64,000 bases of DNA, taken from assembly GCA_034620365.1 (NCBI GenBank), contig JAQGEQ010000363.1, positions 744,001 to 808,000 on the forward strand. The letters run 5' to 3'. Shown piece by piece: positions 35,460 through 47,937 of this stretch (positions within the stretch are counted from its first letter, which is position 1; each line of letters opens with the position of its first letter). A program made the position numbers and the translations under genes. Below the pieces are notes generated by a model, which did not search any database, was not told the DNA's origin, and saw only the letters and a program-made list of their open reading frames with translations. The stretch comes from Pegea sp. RAD2-039. Lineage: Eukaryota > Chordata > Thaliacea > Salpida > Salpidae.

Positions 35460-36806
35460 CTTGCATAAGATGATTGAAAAAAGAAATATTTTTGACAAAT
35501 TTAATAGAGAGGTATTGTGCATTTATCGGTCAAAATTCTGAGGATGTTTTGTGGAAATCTTTGAATAATTTTTGCCGAAACAAAATTGCTTGAAAAACTG
35601 TAAAACGATAAATCAATTATAATTAATTTTTATATTATTAATAAAAATATGATTTTTTAATATTCTAGAAGCTTTTATAACTTTATTTATAAAAACTCCA
35701 TCAAATAAGTAAACCAAAAATAGATAACTAAAGCAAAAAAGATATAAAAAGATTTTTTTCTCAAAATACAAACTGATATTTCTTCTTAAATGAAATCTTG
35801 ATATCGATTCTGGCTTCAAAAAGAAATATTTTTCATTTAATCATTCGTTTAGTAACTTCATAGTTTATTGATTGTTGAGTTTAAAAATAGAAATATTATT
35901 TACCACCCACATTAGTATGATGACTTAAAAGCTCAATAAATAGATAAATAAATATTTTGATGAGATAGATTTATAGTTAGCTATTTAACAACCACAATAG
36001 TTTTGTCAATCAAGTTTACAATGAAATCAACATTTGAAATTACTAACCCATGTAATTAGTCATCAAACAAGACCAAACATTTAATATTTAATTTTAGATA
36101 TTTCCAAAAACACTATCAACCATTTAAATAGAAAAAATCCACGAACATAAACTATCATTTATAATCGAAAATCTTTTAATAAGAATAATAATTTATATTT
36201 TAAAAGATTTATTAATAGCTTGTCAAGGTACTTTGAAAATTTTCAACTAACATTCTACATACACAAGAAATATCTTCAAATCTATGATTGTAATGAAATC
36301 AGTCACTAAAATGATGTCTTTTAATTAGCTCATCTTTCTAACAACTAATAAAAGACACACAAATGTAAATGATGCAAGCATCCATAATTTTTATTATCAC
36401 CTTGATTGATAAGTTATCTCCAATAGAAAAAAGAATAAAAAACGATTCGATTAAATATAGAAGAAATTGAAATGATTTTCAAACAATTACTGACCCGAGA
36501 ATAGATTCTATTAAAATGAATGAACATCTTTTATCTTAACTTCAATATTACTAAAAAATATAAAATAAATGTTTTAAGTTCAAAAAACCTTAAAATTTCT
36601 TACATTTGATGATTAAAAGAAAATTTAGAAAAAAACTTTTTTCGATTTGGAAGAAAATAGAAAACAGCACGATAATGTAGGATAAAAGCTAGTTGAAAAA
36701 CTGCTAGCAACTCGACAGTGAACATCACAAAACCCGAACTCAAAAGTTAGATTGATAAATTTCAAAGTAGTGCATGGAATGAAGAAGAAGAGGTAAATTG
36801 AAGACT
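35460..36806. other. Spacer and ADAM10 3' UTR
   Basis: No gene recognised. The part nearest 36806 is presumably ADAM10 3' untranslated sequence. Confidence 0.5.
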
Positions 36807-39800
36807 TCAACGTCGCTGCATTTGCATCCTTGTGCTTTGAGCAGATTGGTTGTGACGGTTGCGTCGGCGACGAAGTGTTTCAGCCCCTGGTATAAGTTTA
36901 GATGAAAAATGAGGAGTTTTTAACCAATCAGGAACTGACCTGGTAACTGACGGTGTTTAGGTAATTGTGGGTTGCTGGTTGGAGTGTGGACGCTACACAG
37001 CTTCACAAATCCAATCATAAGCAATAAAAGAGCAAGAACCATTAAAGCAACCGCCCACCAGTAAGTCTAAAATGAAAAAGATGAAGATGAAGACGAGATG
37101 TGGAAGCTTCCAGTCATCTTAGACTAACCACAATCCATTTTCTGATAGTATTATAAAGCTGAGGATTAAAAATGGCATCTTTCATTCGAGATAAGGGTCC
37201 TTCTGCATCAACACTTCGGCATTTCGAAAATACATCACAATATCCTTGAAAAGAAGTTTGAAATTTAGCGGGAATTACTAATTGTTCAAGTAAACTTCAG
37301 ATGTTTGTACCATTGTTGTTATCACAAGGAGAACCAGGTTGTAGGTAAATGACATCTCCATGGAAAATACTCTTTAAAGATTCACTTCCAATACTTACAC
37401 AATCGCTACCATTTCCATCTACAAATTACATCAGTTAGATTTGAAGTCGACTTGTTACTGAAAGTTGATTGAACCAACCTTTTCGTTGACAACAAGTGTG
37501 GCATAAGACTTCGCGATCTTTAGCATCTTTTGGCACTCTACACTCACACGCTTCATAGTCTGGATTAATTTCGCATCGTGAAGCTGAACATTCCTAGATT
37601 GAAAAATTGTAAATATCTTATCAGCTTCGCTACCAGCTTCGCTATAAAGTTCTTATCGTGAAATCAGACTTTCAAAATTTCACAATTTGAGCTTGTGAGC
37701 TGAAAGTTTGAAACTGTCCATTTAGAGAAAGATTCACAAAAATATTGAGACAGAAGAAATAGAAGAAATACCAACCCCTTCCTTGCATAACTTTGTCTTA
37801 TACGCACATTCTATTGGAGGGGTGTCCGGTTTAGCTGGTCCTGTGTGGCAGGAACTTGACGACCCAGTAATTAGTTAGTTAAGAAAACAAAATGTTTAAA
37901 AGAAAAGAAATAAAATGATAAAAAGGATATTTGCAAGTGGATTTTTGCCGACATTCAGTTGCCTCAGCACACATGTGACCAGATGGTTGGAAACGACAAG
38001 TGTTTCCATGACAACAAGGACCCTGAGAAGGACTGTTGAAAGGAAGAAAGTTTAGAAGGAAATAAATGAGAGATTTAAAAGTGAAAAAGAAAGTAAATTG
38101 TGATAATACCTGCACTGTTTACCAGGTAGCAGTTTGCAGGGGGTGCTACTACCTCCAGGTGAACAGCAAGTATCATTTGCTTGTTTACAATCATCTTCAT
38201 ACCCACAATCACACTCTTCACCCTTTTCAACGATTCCGTTTCCACAAATGATGGTAGTGCTCGCTAGAAACGAAAAGATGAAGTCGGTTGCCAACTGAGT
38301 TTGTTCAATTTACCTTTAAAACAAACATCTTTCCTCATACGAAGAACTTGGCTGATGTTACCGATACTACAAGGTGAAAAGAGGACGTTGTTGGGTTGTT
38401 CCCCGTTGGTGGCTTTTGCGTACATGATGTAATTACCATCTCCTCTGTTACCAGTACTATAGTCTCCTGGTGAACACAAGGACCCACTATCGTGCTGAAA
38501 TACATGAAAATCGGTTGGATAAAAATAGATTTTAAAAAAATAGTTTGAATTCAAGAAAATTAAATTCGAAAATAATAAAATATTTATTCAAACTAACTGG
38601 TGATCCAAAGTTGTGACCAATTTCATGAGCAAAAGTGATGTGACTAACAGCTGAAGGCATCATTCGTCCATAGTTCTTGAAAGTAACAATTCCAGTATTC
38701 AGTGACAATTTGCCAGATGACAAGGTTTGATATCTTTCACAAATTCCACCATTTTTACCTGAAAATCATCGATTACTTCGATTGACGTCATCAAGCGTAT
38801 TGATAACTATGACAGTTTATTTGTGCAACTACCAGTAAACATCAGCAGCACTTACGCGCTGGATCAGCGATCCAAGCAAGTCCTAAGACCCCATTTTCGA
38901 AATCGCGCGTAGTGAAGACGTAAGCGAGACAGTATTTGTCGTAATTTCGGGCAGACGCGTAATTGAGAAAGGTTTCAACCCCCACTTTTTCATGTCTAAA
39001 ATAAGGTCCGCTGTTCTCCTGTGTTTCATTAACCTGGATGAAAGATTCGATCTTTAACACTCCTCAATAAGGCTGGATTCGAAGACTCTTACTCGGAGTC
39101 GTTTCACGATGAATCCGATTCCTTTTATACCCTCAAAGTCAGTTCTATGATAGTATTGATTGACTACTTTGACATGTTCAGCAATTTTGCTGATGACTAG
39201 TTCCCGAGTGTTAGTCAATCCTGAAAAATCTTTGAACAAAACCCAATCAGTTTGTATGTAGAGTAGACAGTGAGTCTTCGTCTCATCTATTGATCGCTTC
39301 ATTCGGTAATGTCGACTTCTTGTTCGATTTTTCTGAAGAAAAGTTTTAAAAAGTAAAAAATGCCGAGTTTCATATTTAGGTTTTAATAACTGATATTTCA
39401 AATAAACTTTTTGAAGTTGTTTATTTTGATTTGAAAATGTTTATTTAATTTCAAATTTATTAAATGTTTGTTAAACATTTCAATTTACTACTTGGTAATA
39501 AAAAAAGTATTTCATGAGAGAAAAGAAAACGTCAAATAAAAAGTGAGACAGGAGATTACATCACACAGATTTTGACGTCATATTTTTAATTTCCAAACTA
39601 AATAAAACTTGATATACTTCAAAAGACGTCTGGATATTCTCCATCCTCTCATGGACACCATGATCAGAAGATCCACACGTATGTGGAGTTGCGTATCTAT
39701 CAAAAGTATTTTGATTGATTCAAATTGATGTTTAAATCAAGAAACTGAAAATGACTTTAAAGTTACAAAGTTATGAAATTGGAATAAAAGCTAAAAAGTT

Positions 39801-41036
39801 AATTTAATCAGCAAATGGATATTCAAACATAAAATACCACACCTTAATCTATTCTTGCTCATTTATAAGTTAAACAAAAAGATATTTAAAGTATTTACTT
39901 AAAACCAACCATATAAAGGAAATTTACAATTTTAAAACTTGCTTAGACACAAAAATAAGCAACATCAGAAGTAGAAGACATAAGATACCGGTTTGGATGT
40001 TTCACATCATTTTGATGATAAATTACAGAGTGTCCGCGATATCCAAGAATAGGAGTCACACCAGTGCTTAGACCATGAAATAAATGGTTTTCTTCAATAT
40101 AGTAATTTCCTTTTGTGGGATGGTATATGTGTCCACGAAATATTCCATCAATTATAGTTCCATGGACAACACTTTCAGGTACACCTGATGAAAATTTCAA
40201 TGAATGTTTAGTCAAACATGAATAAAAATATTTCTGAAGCTGAAACTTAATTAGATTTTAATGAAGATTTAAAAAGTTTTTTAATTTAAAAGTTTTTAAT
40301 TTGAAGTTCACAAACCATAAAGAACTCCAGCATATAAATGATTCAGGTTATGAGAAATAGGTGCGCCACTAGAATCTTCAAGAACAAAGTCTTTGTGAAA
40401 TACAGACTTGTCATGAGAAATCCGAAGATTAAACTCCCTGCGGTTCAATTTTTAATAAGTTATTAAACAGTTTTCACGATTTTCCAAAAAATTCAATTCA
40501 AAACTACAATTGTTCTAAATCATAATTAAATTACAGATTTTGTAAAGAAAGTTTTTAATTATACCACAAAAGAAGTAAACAAAAAACTAACTGATCAAAG
40601 GCATTAAACTTCAAATGAATTGGAGGTTTTGATCCAGTTTCAGCAAGTGATCTTTTAGCCTTGTCATGATGACTCGCAAGAATACTAGAGTCATAATTTA
40701 GATTTTCAAAATAGCTGACATGATGTAAGCTACCTTGAACTTCTAGAGATTAAAATATTTAGAATGTAATTAAGCTTTGAAATACTTTAATAATCGTTAA
40801 AAATATTAATTATTGATTAAATCTATAGATTATAGATATAATGAATATTAATGTAAATGAAGATCAGAAAACTTTTATAAACAAATAAAAGTAATAAATA
40901 AGTAAAAGCAAAAACATTTAAAATTGTTTCAAATAAATTAATTTTAGTTTTTCATAAAATTACCAAAATATGATCTTGGAATCTACTTACCAAAGAGAAA
41001 GTAATATAAAAAAATAAGGCATCCTCTAAATTGCAT
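36807..41036 (-). CDS. ADAM10: ADAM10 (Kuzbanian) membrane metalloprotease
   Basis: The alpha-secretase/Notch sheddase. Seventeen exons (41036-40991, 40742-40592, 40437-40316, 40184-39989, 39696-39609, 39332-39093, 39033-38856, 38758-38598, 38494-38314, 38263-38110, 38032-37931, 37866-37776, 37593-37479, 37418-37311, 37244-37129, 37066-36940, 36886-36807) give 751 aa (human 748). Seen: signal peptide 1-16; prodomain; furin site RMKR at 211-214; zinc site [11 protein letters not shown] (385-395) split by an intron before the third His; Met-turn NYIMYA; disintegrin EECDCGY and GPCCHGNTC; Cys-rich region; membrane helix about 686-706 ([15 protein letters not shown]); basic tail ending QRR. The tail lacks the human proline-rich SH3-binding run but keeps a basic RRRRN patch. 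The acceptor AG (41044-41045) is 7 bases before the ATG. One intron is U12-type. Confidence 0.96.
37867..37930 (-). other. U12-type AT-AC intron in ADAM10
   Basis: A 64-base intron with no usable GT or AG. Its 5' end reads ATATCCTTTTT, the exact minor-spliceosome consensus. TTTCTTAAC (8 of 9 to the U12 branch consensus) lies 12 bases before the 3' end, which reads AATTAC. Removing it joins ...KSTCN to GSSSSC in phase 2 and restores the conserved C-N-G of the ADAM10 cysteine-rich region. Confidence 0.92.
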
Positions 41037-41045
41037 TTTTCAACT

Positions 41046-43559
41046 AAAAAATTTTAAATAATTGTTACAAACTAATGATAAAAAAATGATTTAATATAAA
41101 TGTAGAATATTATATTAATACAATTGATAACTTTAAAGATAAAGTAGTATAGGCTGTAGATAGTTGAGCTATTTTTTATAGAAATAATCATATTTGATTC
41201 TAAGTGAAATTAACTTCTTTTCAGTTACAGCTGTTATATTTGAAGAAAATGAACAAAAACGATTATATAAACCAAAAATATTTCATAGTTTATATTACAA
41301 TAATTAAAGTTAAAATAAATAAATTTCAATACTTTTTTTAAATATAAAAACCAAGTTTATTCTATTTTTAATAAATAATACTAAACAAAGTAGTTATAAA
41401 TTTAAAAAAACTAATTTTACTATAAAGAGGTCATACATATATAATACTGAAATGAAATTCAACTTTTTCCCAAAAAAATAGACTTAATAATTTAAACTTA
41501 AACTTTAATATTATCTATATAATTTTTCACAATTTTATTTTAAATGAATTAGATGTAATATAATTATATTTATCTAGAAAATAGTATTTATTAATTTTTT
41601 GGTTTTTAATATATTAATTATTTTATTTAAAATTATTTTAAATAATAATTTCTATTTATTTCAAATATAGTAAAAAGAGTTAAGAAAAAACAATTTTAAA
41701 AAATATTGGCTTAAATTAACAATAATTAAATCATTGATAACAATTATCAATAAATGGTTAATTTTCATCTTTTAATATCTATAATGTAATTTTCAGCAAC
41801 AAAATGTTTTATTCTTTAAAAAAACAAACAACAAATTCATATGAAAAAAACAATACAAAAATTTTAATAAATTTACAATAATCGTTTTAAAAAGCCATTC
41901 AATTAAATCAACTGTTATATTTATCAATATACATTATTAGTCAACTCAGCTACAAAATTTATTAAAATATAAACGTTATACAATTTTGATTACCTAAAAA
42001 AACAATTAATAACTCTTATAGAGATTTCAGAAATTGAAATAAGAATCAAAAGTAATTAGGATAAAAAAAACAGAGAAAAAAAACTCAAACAAACAAAAAG
42101 CTCACGAAAAAAAAATATATAATGAGATATTATTTATTTACAAAATTTTTTTCAGTAGTCTATTTATCAATTGAAATAAACCATTTCTCAAACAATGCAA
42201 AGTTAACCCTAAAAAAGTATCTAAAATGGTGTATTTATACTGAGCCCCAGAGTATTATAAATAAATCAGTGATTACTAAGTTTACAAGAAATATATATTA
42301 AATTTGCTTTCAAATTAAAATTTAAATTCAAGCATTTAGCGAATAGAATTGAAAACTTTGCATTTTAAATACATTAGTACAGCTTAAATTATAAATATTA
42401 AAGCTATGCTTTTAAACATATTTTACGATAAATAAAAATAAATCCGTTTCAAGTTATAACTTTAATTAGTAATAAATATAAAATGTTCAAACTTGAGCTT
42501 GATTTATTTATAAAGACCGTATATTAAAAATTAACTTATTTTTTTAATCATTAGTTTTAACATCTTACAATTTTTTATTATTAGTTATTGATTTTTATGT
42601 CATACAACTTGCTTCGTTTTCTTCAAATCACGAAACGATCAGAATATAATAAATCATAAATTTTATTAGAAACAATCAGTAGTAACTTTTCAACTTAATT
42701 TTTAGCTTGAATCTTATAATAAAATATTTTTACTGAGTAAATCTTTTCAGCCTATGCCAACATCTAGTTAAAGTATATTCCTACCTTTAATTCTGATATG
42801 CGTAGCAACAAGCAATTATTCAAAACGAATCTATTATTTGTAATAATAATACTTTGATCAAAATATTACTAAACCTTTCATTTATTATTCAAATTGATTT
42901 TTGCAAACTTCAGCTATTTTATTGATAAAAATTGCATTGATAAAAATAACAAAAGATGTATTAGGTTATCAACCACTTTCATTTTATTAAAAATTCGGTT
43001 TTGTTTTTTCGTCAGTACAAGTTTAGATATGAGAAAATTAATTAATTAATATAATTATCTAATGTAACAGAATACTATAAACAAATTAAAAGACTAAACA
43101 TATAAACAAATTTGAGCCGATTTTATGTAATCTTAAGACACAAATTTGTGTAGATCTTTATTATTGGAAGTATAACTTTCTGTTTCAAATATAAAAGATA
43201 TATTTTATTTAAAACTCAGCTACAAAATAACTATGAAAACTGTTATTCTTGGTAACAACCACAAAATGTAAATATTATTTCTACTTTACTATTGTTGTTG
43301 ATTCTTTATTACTGTTTATATTGGTGTCAATTCTTTATATTTTATTCAAATATTACAATTAATTACGTGTTTACACACTAAAAACAATAAATTTACAAAT
43401 ATTCATCCAAAAATATTCAAATAAAAATTTAAAAAATAAGAGTAAAATGTTTTTTTTTGTCTCTATATTGAAAAAAAGTTATTAAGTAAAAAATGTACAA
43501 AATTGAAAGTGATATTTTCATTCAGTTATCCAATTACAAAATAGTTGTGATGTTTTAAA
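41046..43559. other. Very A+T-rich spacer, nothing recognised
   Basis: No open frames of note, no repeat copy and no RNA gene recognised. Upstream of ADAM10 and downstream of the coiled-coil gene, both on the - strand. Confidence 0.5.
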
Positions 43560-44898
43560 CTACTTTTTCCATTTTCTCAATCTGTTTGCTTTCATGCGTT
43601 CAATACTTTCTCGGTGGAAGTTTTCGCCTCTCTCTAACAGCTTTATAGCTTTTAATTGAGCTTCTTTATAATAAAAGTCATAAGCTTTCATTTTCATGTA
43701 TGACTGTAGAAACATTGATTTAGTTACACTAAATAGTAATTGTGATTGGCATAATTTTAAAACTTAATCTATTTGATCAGGAGAACTGGAACAATTAAAA
43801 ACTAATTAGCTTTCTACATGCAGCACATTTCTGGCTTAAAATAATTAACACAATTTAAAAAAAATATTTTTAACTTGAACTTGTTTACTTAAGATTTCTT
43901 ATATTTCAAAGACAACTTTCACAATCTAAATAAAATTTCTCTTTTTAATGTTAAATTTTCCATCACGTACTTCATCTTCCACTTGACACCCAAAATCACA
44001 TCCGTTCCAGGATCTGCATTCTTTCTAATCAAAATTAGTCTTACATTAATAACAGACTTATTTTCACTGAGAACATTCAGAGCTAATAATAATATTATAT
44101 ATAAATATGAATATCTATACATATATTGAATGAATGCATGTAATTATGTGAATATTTGTAAACGATTCGGACAAACCTTGTTAGGTGCTTTTTCAAAATT
44201 ACTTAATTCTCGCTCGTCACGATTGAATGACTTCTTGATATTGTTTAACTTTCAACAAAATTCGAAGTAAAATAAATATGGCAACAAAAAATAATTAAAG
44301 TTGTTTTAACTTTTTTATTATTGTTAAGTTAATTCATGATTAAATAAGATAAAATTATAAAGTTGTATATTACCGCGAGACAGATTATTAAGCCGGCCTC
44401 AAACAAGTTTTCTTTGAAACTGTTGCATAGTACAAACAAGTATAGACAAAAAATAGAATTTATAGAAAACTCAAAACAAACAGAAAAAGAAACATAAATA
44501 AAACGTTTCCTAACCTGCAGATCAGAAAAGTAATTTTCTCAAATTTTATCGCAAGAATGTGAGCAAGCTAATTGATAAGCAGAAAAACCAAAATACCTCT
44601 TGTTCAATTTTCAATTTTCTCCCTACTAGTTCACTATGATCTTTCTGAAGTAAATTCACTTCTTGTTTATAAGTTTCCATCTTTAAACAGTATTTAGTAA
44701 AAGTAGCTTTTTAAGGAGAAAATCACTTTTCACATACCTGTTCTTGAAGAATAACAACTTTGCTTTTGGTCATTGTCATCTCTTCTTGATTTTTCTTCAA
44801 TCCAAAGCAGGAAGATGCTTTTTTACGCCACACTTAATTGAACCAGAGTTTGTAGCGATTTCGCCATCGATAACTGCGTCACTATACTTTTCGTCCAT
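43560..44898 (-). CDS. Unrecognised coiled-coil protein, five exons
   Basis: Five segments with good splice signals join in phase 0: 44898-44738, 44680-44597, 44248-44177, 44024-43971, 43703-43560, about 171 aa. The middle is heptad-rich and charged (NLLQKDHSELVGRKLKIEQE, KSFNRDERELSNFEK), followed by a Cys-containing patch (KECRSWNGCDFGCQVEDE) and a basic helical end (RESIERMKANRLRKWKK). The ATG is chosen because a TCTTTCAG acceptor lies 14 bases upstream. Exon 1 shifts frame around an A6 run (T6 on the + strand at 44819-44824): one added base would keep the frame open, or a 32-base intron would bypass it. No family is recognised; a cytoskeletal or ciliary coiled-coil protein is only a guess. 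Confidence 0.55.
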
Positions 44899-44914
44899 TT
44901 TAAAAAAGTTCACT

Positions 44915-45680
44915 GAAAGAGGTGACTTTTTTTGTTGGATATTAGTTGTTAGTATATGACAAAATATACTTGATGAGTTATCACTTATTTGAAATATTTT
45001 TTTAAGTTGAAAAGTTTTAAAATCTATTTGTTAAAAAAATTCATATTTTGATAAATAATAGTAAAAAATCAGTTTTTGTGGGTACATTGAAATTGTTTAT
45101 CTTATTTATATCAGCTAATCATTATTATTTATCAGTTTCTTAAAGTATATACTCTCAATTAAGATAAAGATATAAATGAACAAATTAGTTGATGATAAAA
45201 TCTTGTGGAAAGTAAATTTTGTTTTTTGGAACTTAATACTTTTGAAATATTTTAGTTGGATGCTTCTGGTACAAATTACATCAAAAAATTTTACTAATTT
45301 CTTTGATCTATCTACACCTTTTTCATGACGTCATGCGCCTGATAGCAATATCTTACTATTATCTGAACAAAAATTTTAAAACGATCAAATAACAAAAGGT
45401 TGTAAATATTATTTACAGTTTATTAATGACGAGTTAAATAATCGCGCTTATTGACACTATTAAACGTATTAGATGTCATTTAACTACGCGATGACTCATA
45501 ACCAATACAACTTAACACTACGTTAAAACCTGGAAAATATCTAGATAAGGATTCTAGGCATAAAAAACGAATGAAAAGATAAGTATCAACATTAAAGTAT
45601 CATTCGTTAAACTATTTATATTTCAAACAAATTAGTTGGATAAAAAACAAATTTGTAAAGTTTTTGGACTGATAATTAAA
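44915..45680. other. Spacer, no gene seen
   Basis: Intergenic sequence between two - strand genes. A perfect TGACGTCA palindrome (CRE-type) occurs at 45326-45333; its use is unknown. Confidence 0.45.
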
Positions 45681-47441
45681 TCAAAACGAAAACTGTTTAC
45701 AGAAGTTCGCCAGGTTAGCGATTTGAGGTAAACTTTTAGTTTTCATTTCCGATTCTAAATTATAACGAGTTCTTTTTATTGTTCCACATGAATTCAGATA
45801 ACTATAAGTTAAGTTGTTCTTGTTGATGTCATCTGACATTACGATTGTTTCATTAACAGCTCTCTTTAGTTTTTCACAAAGTTCTAAGCTAAGCTCTTCA
45901 AAATCTTTTCTAATAGAAACATGGTTTCCATTTAAAGTTATCATTTTATTGATTACAACACTAACTCGCTTGCGTCGGTTAGAAGCAGTAAGAAATGTTG
46001 TCTTTATCTCTTCCTTATTTTTCATTGCCCGTTGGTATGCTATTTTTACATTTCTAGTATCTTCTGAAATATGAGCTTCAGATATTTCTAAAAACTTCTT
46101 AATATTGATAATGTGATCAATTCTATCTTCGAAAAATTGATGTCTTTGTAGCCATATTTCTTTGGACCTATTTAGCTGTAGTTTGGCGCCTTTATAATTA
46201 GGTTTTGTAGCTACTGTAAGAGCTGAGAAAATTAGTATAGGATATATTTGTTCTAGCTGATTTTTCGCTATCTTCATCTTTTCAACCTCATCCATATTTC
46301 CTGATAGCATTGACACACTGCTAGCAGCACAAAGCAGACCAGTGAAATAGTCGAAAAAGTTTATACTTTTGGAACCAACTTCCTCTGGGTGTCCAGCCAA
46401 AGCCGCCTGGACAATTTCTTCTACAGTGGATTGTTTGTTAGCAAAACAATCTGAAAGTTCCTCCTGCACAGCATCAACTAAAACATCCTTAAGTCTCTTA
46501 ATGATTTCAATTAATGATTTAAGTGTCCATTCATCTACATGTTCACTTGGTGTGCGATTAATGTGTGTCACAAACACCAGCTTTATATACGCTTCTAGTT
46601 TAATGCACTCTTTCTGAATTAAATTGCTTTTACATTGTCTAAAACGGCTTGAGGATAATAAATCTTTTGATTCTTTTACCACACTTTCTAATTTTTCTTT
46701 GAGGTGTATTTTATAGTAATTTTCTAGATACTTAAAAGGAATCTTGTTCAAAATATCTAGGCTCTCGCTGATATTTATCCACAAGTTTGGGGAAACTGCT
46801 TGTTGCGAAGCGGTGCATTTGATAGAAGACCTTAGATCTATTATCGAGTACAGAAAAAGCTTGTAAATATATTCAGAGTTTTCATGCGCTGGAGGTATAT
46901 TTGAAAGCTCGAGAGTGACATATTTAGCATTGTATAGTAGCTCATAGTTAATTCGCAATCTTCTTCTTGCTTGAACCAACTTACAGTACATTTCAGAGTT
47001 ACATAGATCCTTTAATCTGTAAGTAAGTAGGTGGTTCAGCTTATGGAATGGATCATTAAACAATGCCAAATTTCTGTTTAGTTCGTCAAGAGATTTAGAT
47101 TCATTAATTGTTGAAGCTGCATTAAGTGTATGACTTAATTGCTCTGCAACTGTTTTTCTTAAAAAATATTTATTTTCAGTTCGCATCAATATGTCTACTG
47201 TACTAAACATATTTGTTGACAATTCAATAAGCGTTCTTCGTTCGATCCCTGCATAGCCCTTGTTGGCAAGCTCATTAATTACTTCATCCAAAATGTTTTT
47301 TTTTTTTAAGTTCCCATTATAAATAGTATTCTTTGCTTCGTCGTGTAGATAAGCAGTATGTATGTTTGAGGAAATTTCAATAATAGCTGACAATCTAGCA
47401 TCGATTTCTGCCGAAACTGGATTCTCTTGATTGCGAGACAT
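45681..47441 (-). CDS. Divergent intronless vinculin/alpha-catenin family protein
   Basis: One uninterrupted frame of 586 codons, predicted almost wholly alpha-helical and charged, without signal or membrane segment. The stretch from about residue 375 to 500 follows the alpha-catenin/vinculin helical-bundle pattern: KIAKNQLEQIYPILIFSALT, then KEIWLQRHQFFEDRIDHI, FLEISEAHISEDTRNV and ASNRRKRVSVVINKMI, in the same order as the LSPRVLSAAK...NQWIDNVEKMTGLVDEA...DASEEAI...ARRANRILLVAK region of alpha-catenin. The N-terminal part (LVQARRRLRINYELLYNAK) is compatible with an earlier bundle. It is much shorter than alpha-catenin (~900) or vinculin (~1070), and a C-terminal actin-binding tail is not evident. 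An acceptor (AG 47465-47466) lies 23 bases before the ATG. Homology is inferred from pattern, not computed. Confidence 0.6.
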   Translation of the reverse strand: MSRNQENPVSAEIDARLSAIIEISSNIHTAYLHDEAKNTIYNGNLKKKNILDEVINELANKGYAGIERRTLIELSTNMFSTVDILMRTENKYFLRKTVAEQLSHTLNAASTINESKSLDELNRNLALFNDPFHKLNHLLTYRLKDLCNSEMYCKLVQARRRLRINYELLYNAKYVTLELSNIPPAHENSEYIYKLFLYSIIDLRSSIKCTASQQAVSPNLWINISESLDILNKIPFKYLENYYKIHLKEKLESVVKESKDLLSSSRFRQCKSNLIQKECIKLEAYIKLVFVTHINRTPSEHVDEWTLKSLIEIIKRLKDVLVDAVQEELSDCFANKQSTVEEIVQAALAGHPEEVGSKSINFFDYFTGLLCAASSVSMLSGNMDEVEKMKIAKNQLEQIYPILIFSALTVATKPNYKGAKLQLNRSKEIWLQRHQFFEDRIDHIINIKKFLEISEAHISEDTRNVKIAYQRAMKNKEEIKTTFLTASNRRKRVSVVINKMITLNGNHVSIRKDFEELSLELCEKLKRAVNETIVMSDDINKNNLTYSYLNSCGTIKRTRYNLESEMKTKSLPQIANLANFCKQFSF

Positions 47442-47464
47442 TATTAAAACTCAAAAATATGTAG

Positions 47465-47937
47465 CTGAATTGGAATCAAACATTTACTGTGATAGCTTAG
47501 TTAATATCTGTAATGTACAACGTAAAAAATCGAAAAATATCCTTAACAAAGCAAAGTTTTTGTCTAATTTTGAAGTATACTGTTGACTAATAACTAAGTA
47601 ATTAAAATATAAGATTATAAATAATTTCTTCCTAAGTAATGTTTTTCATACACTTCAAAAAAGTTTCTAATAAGTTCCTTAGATGAACTTTAAACAAAAG
47701 TAATACTATGAATCTGCTCTTATATAATAATAATTAATAATATTAATTAATAATAATTATATAATAATAGTTATATAACATTGATGAGACTCGAATGACA
47801 GAGTTACAAATTGCTCAGATTAAAAACACATGAAAAAAGAATTCGGTGTTATCTCCTCTTTAACTCGCGTATTTGATGTGTGTATGAACTCACGTGCCGA
47901 ATCTTCGTCATTATAAAAATTTTTGTAACATTTTTTT
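47465..47937. other. Spacer with A/T simple repeat
   Basis: Contains a degenerate AATAAT/TTAAT simple repeat at about 47726-47778. No gene seen. Confidence 0.5.

Noticed and set aside
37867-37935. GC-AG solution for the same ADAM10 intron (donor CTT|GCAAAT, acceptor GTCAAG)
   Set aside because: It breaks the reading frame, whereas the AT-AC solution keeps it and restores C-N-G.
39697-39988. Second possible U12 intron in ADAM10 (donor GTATCTTATG)
   Set aside because: Two mismatches to the U12 donor and no U12 branch motif near the TTTTGATAG acceptor; treated as an ordinary intron.
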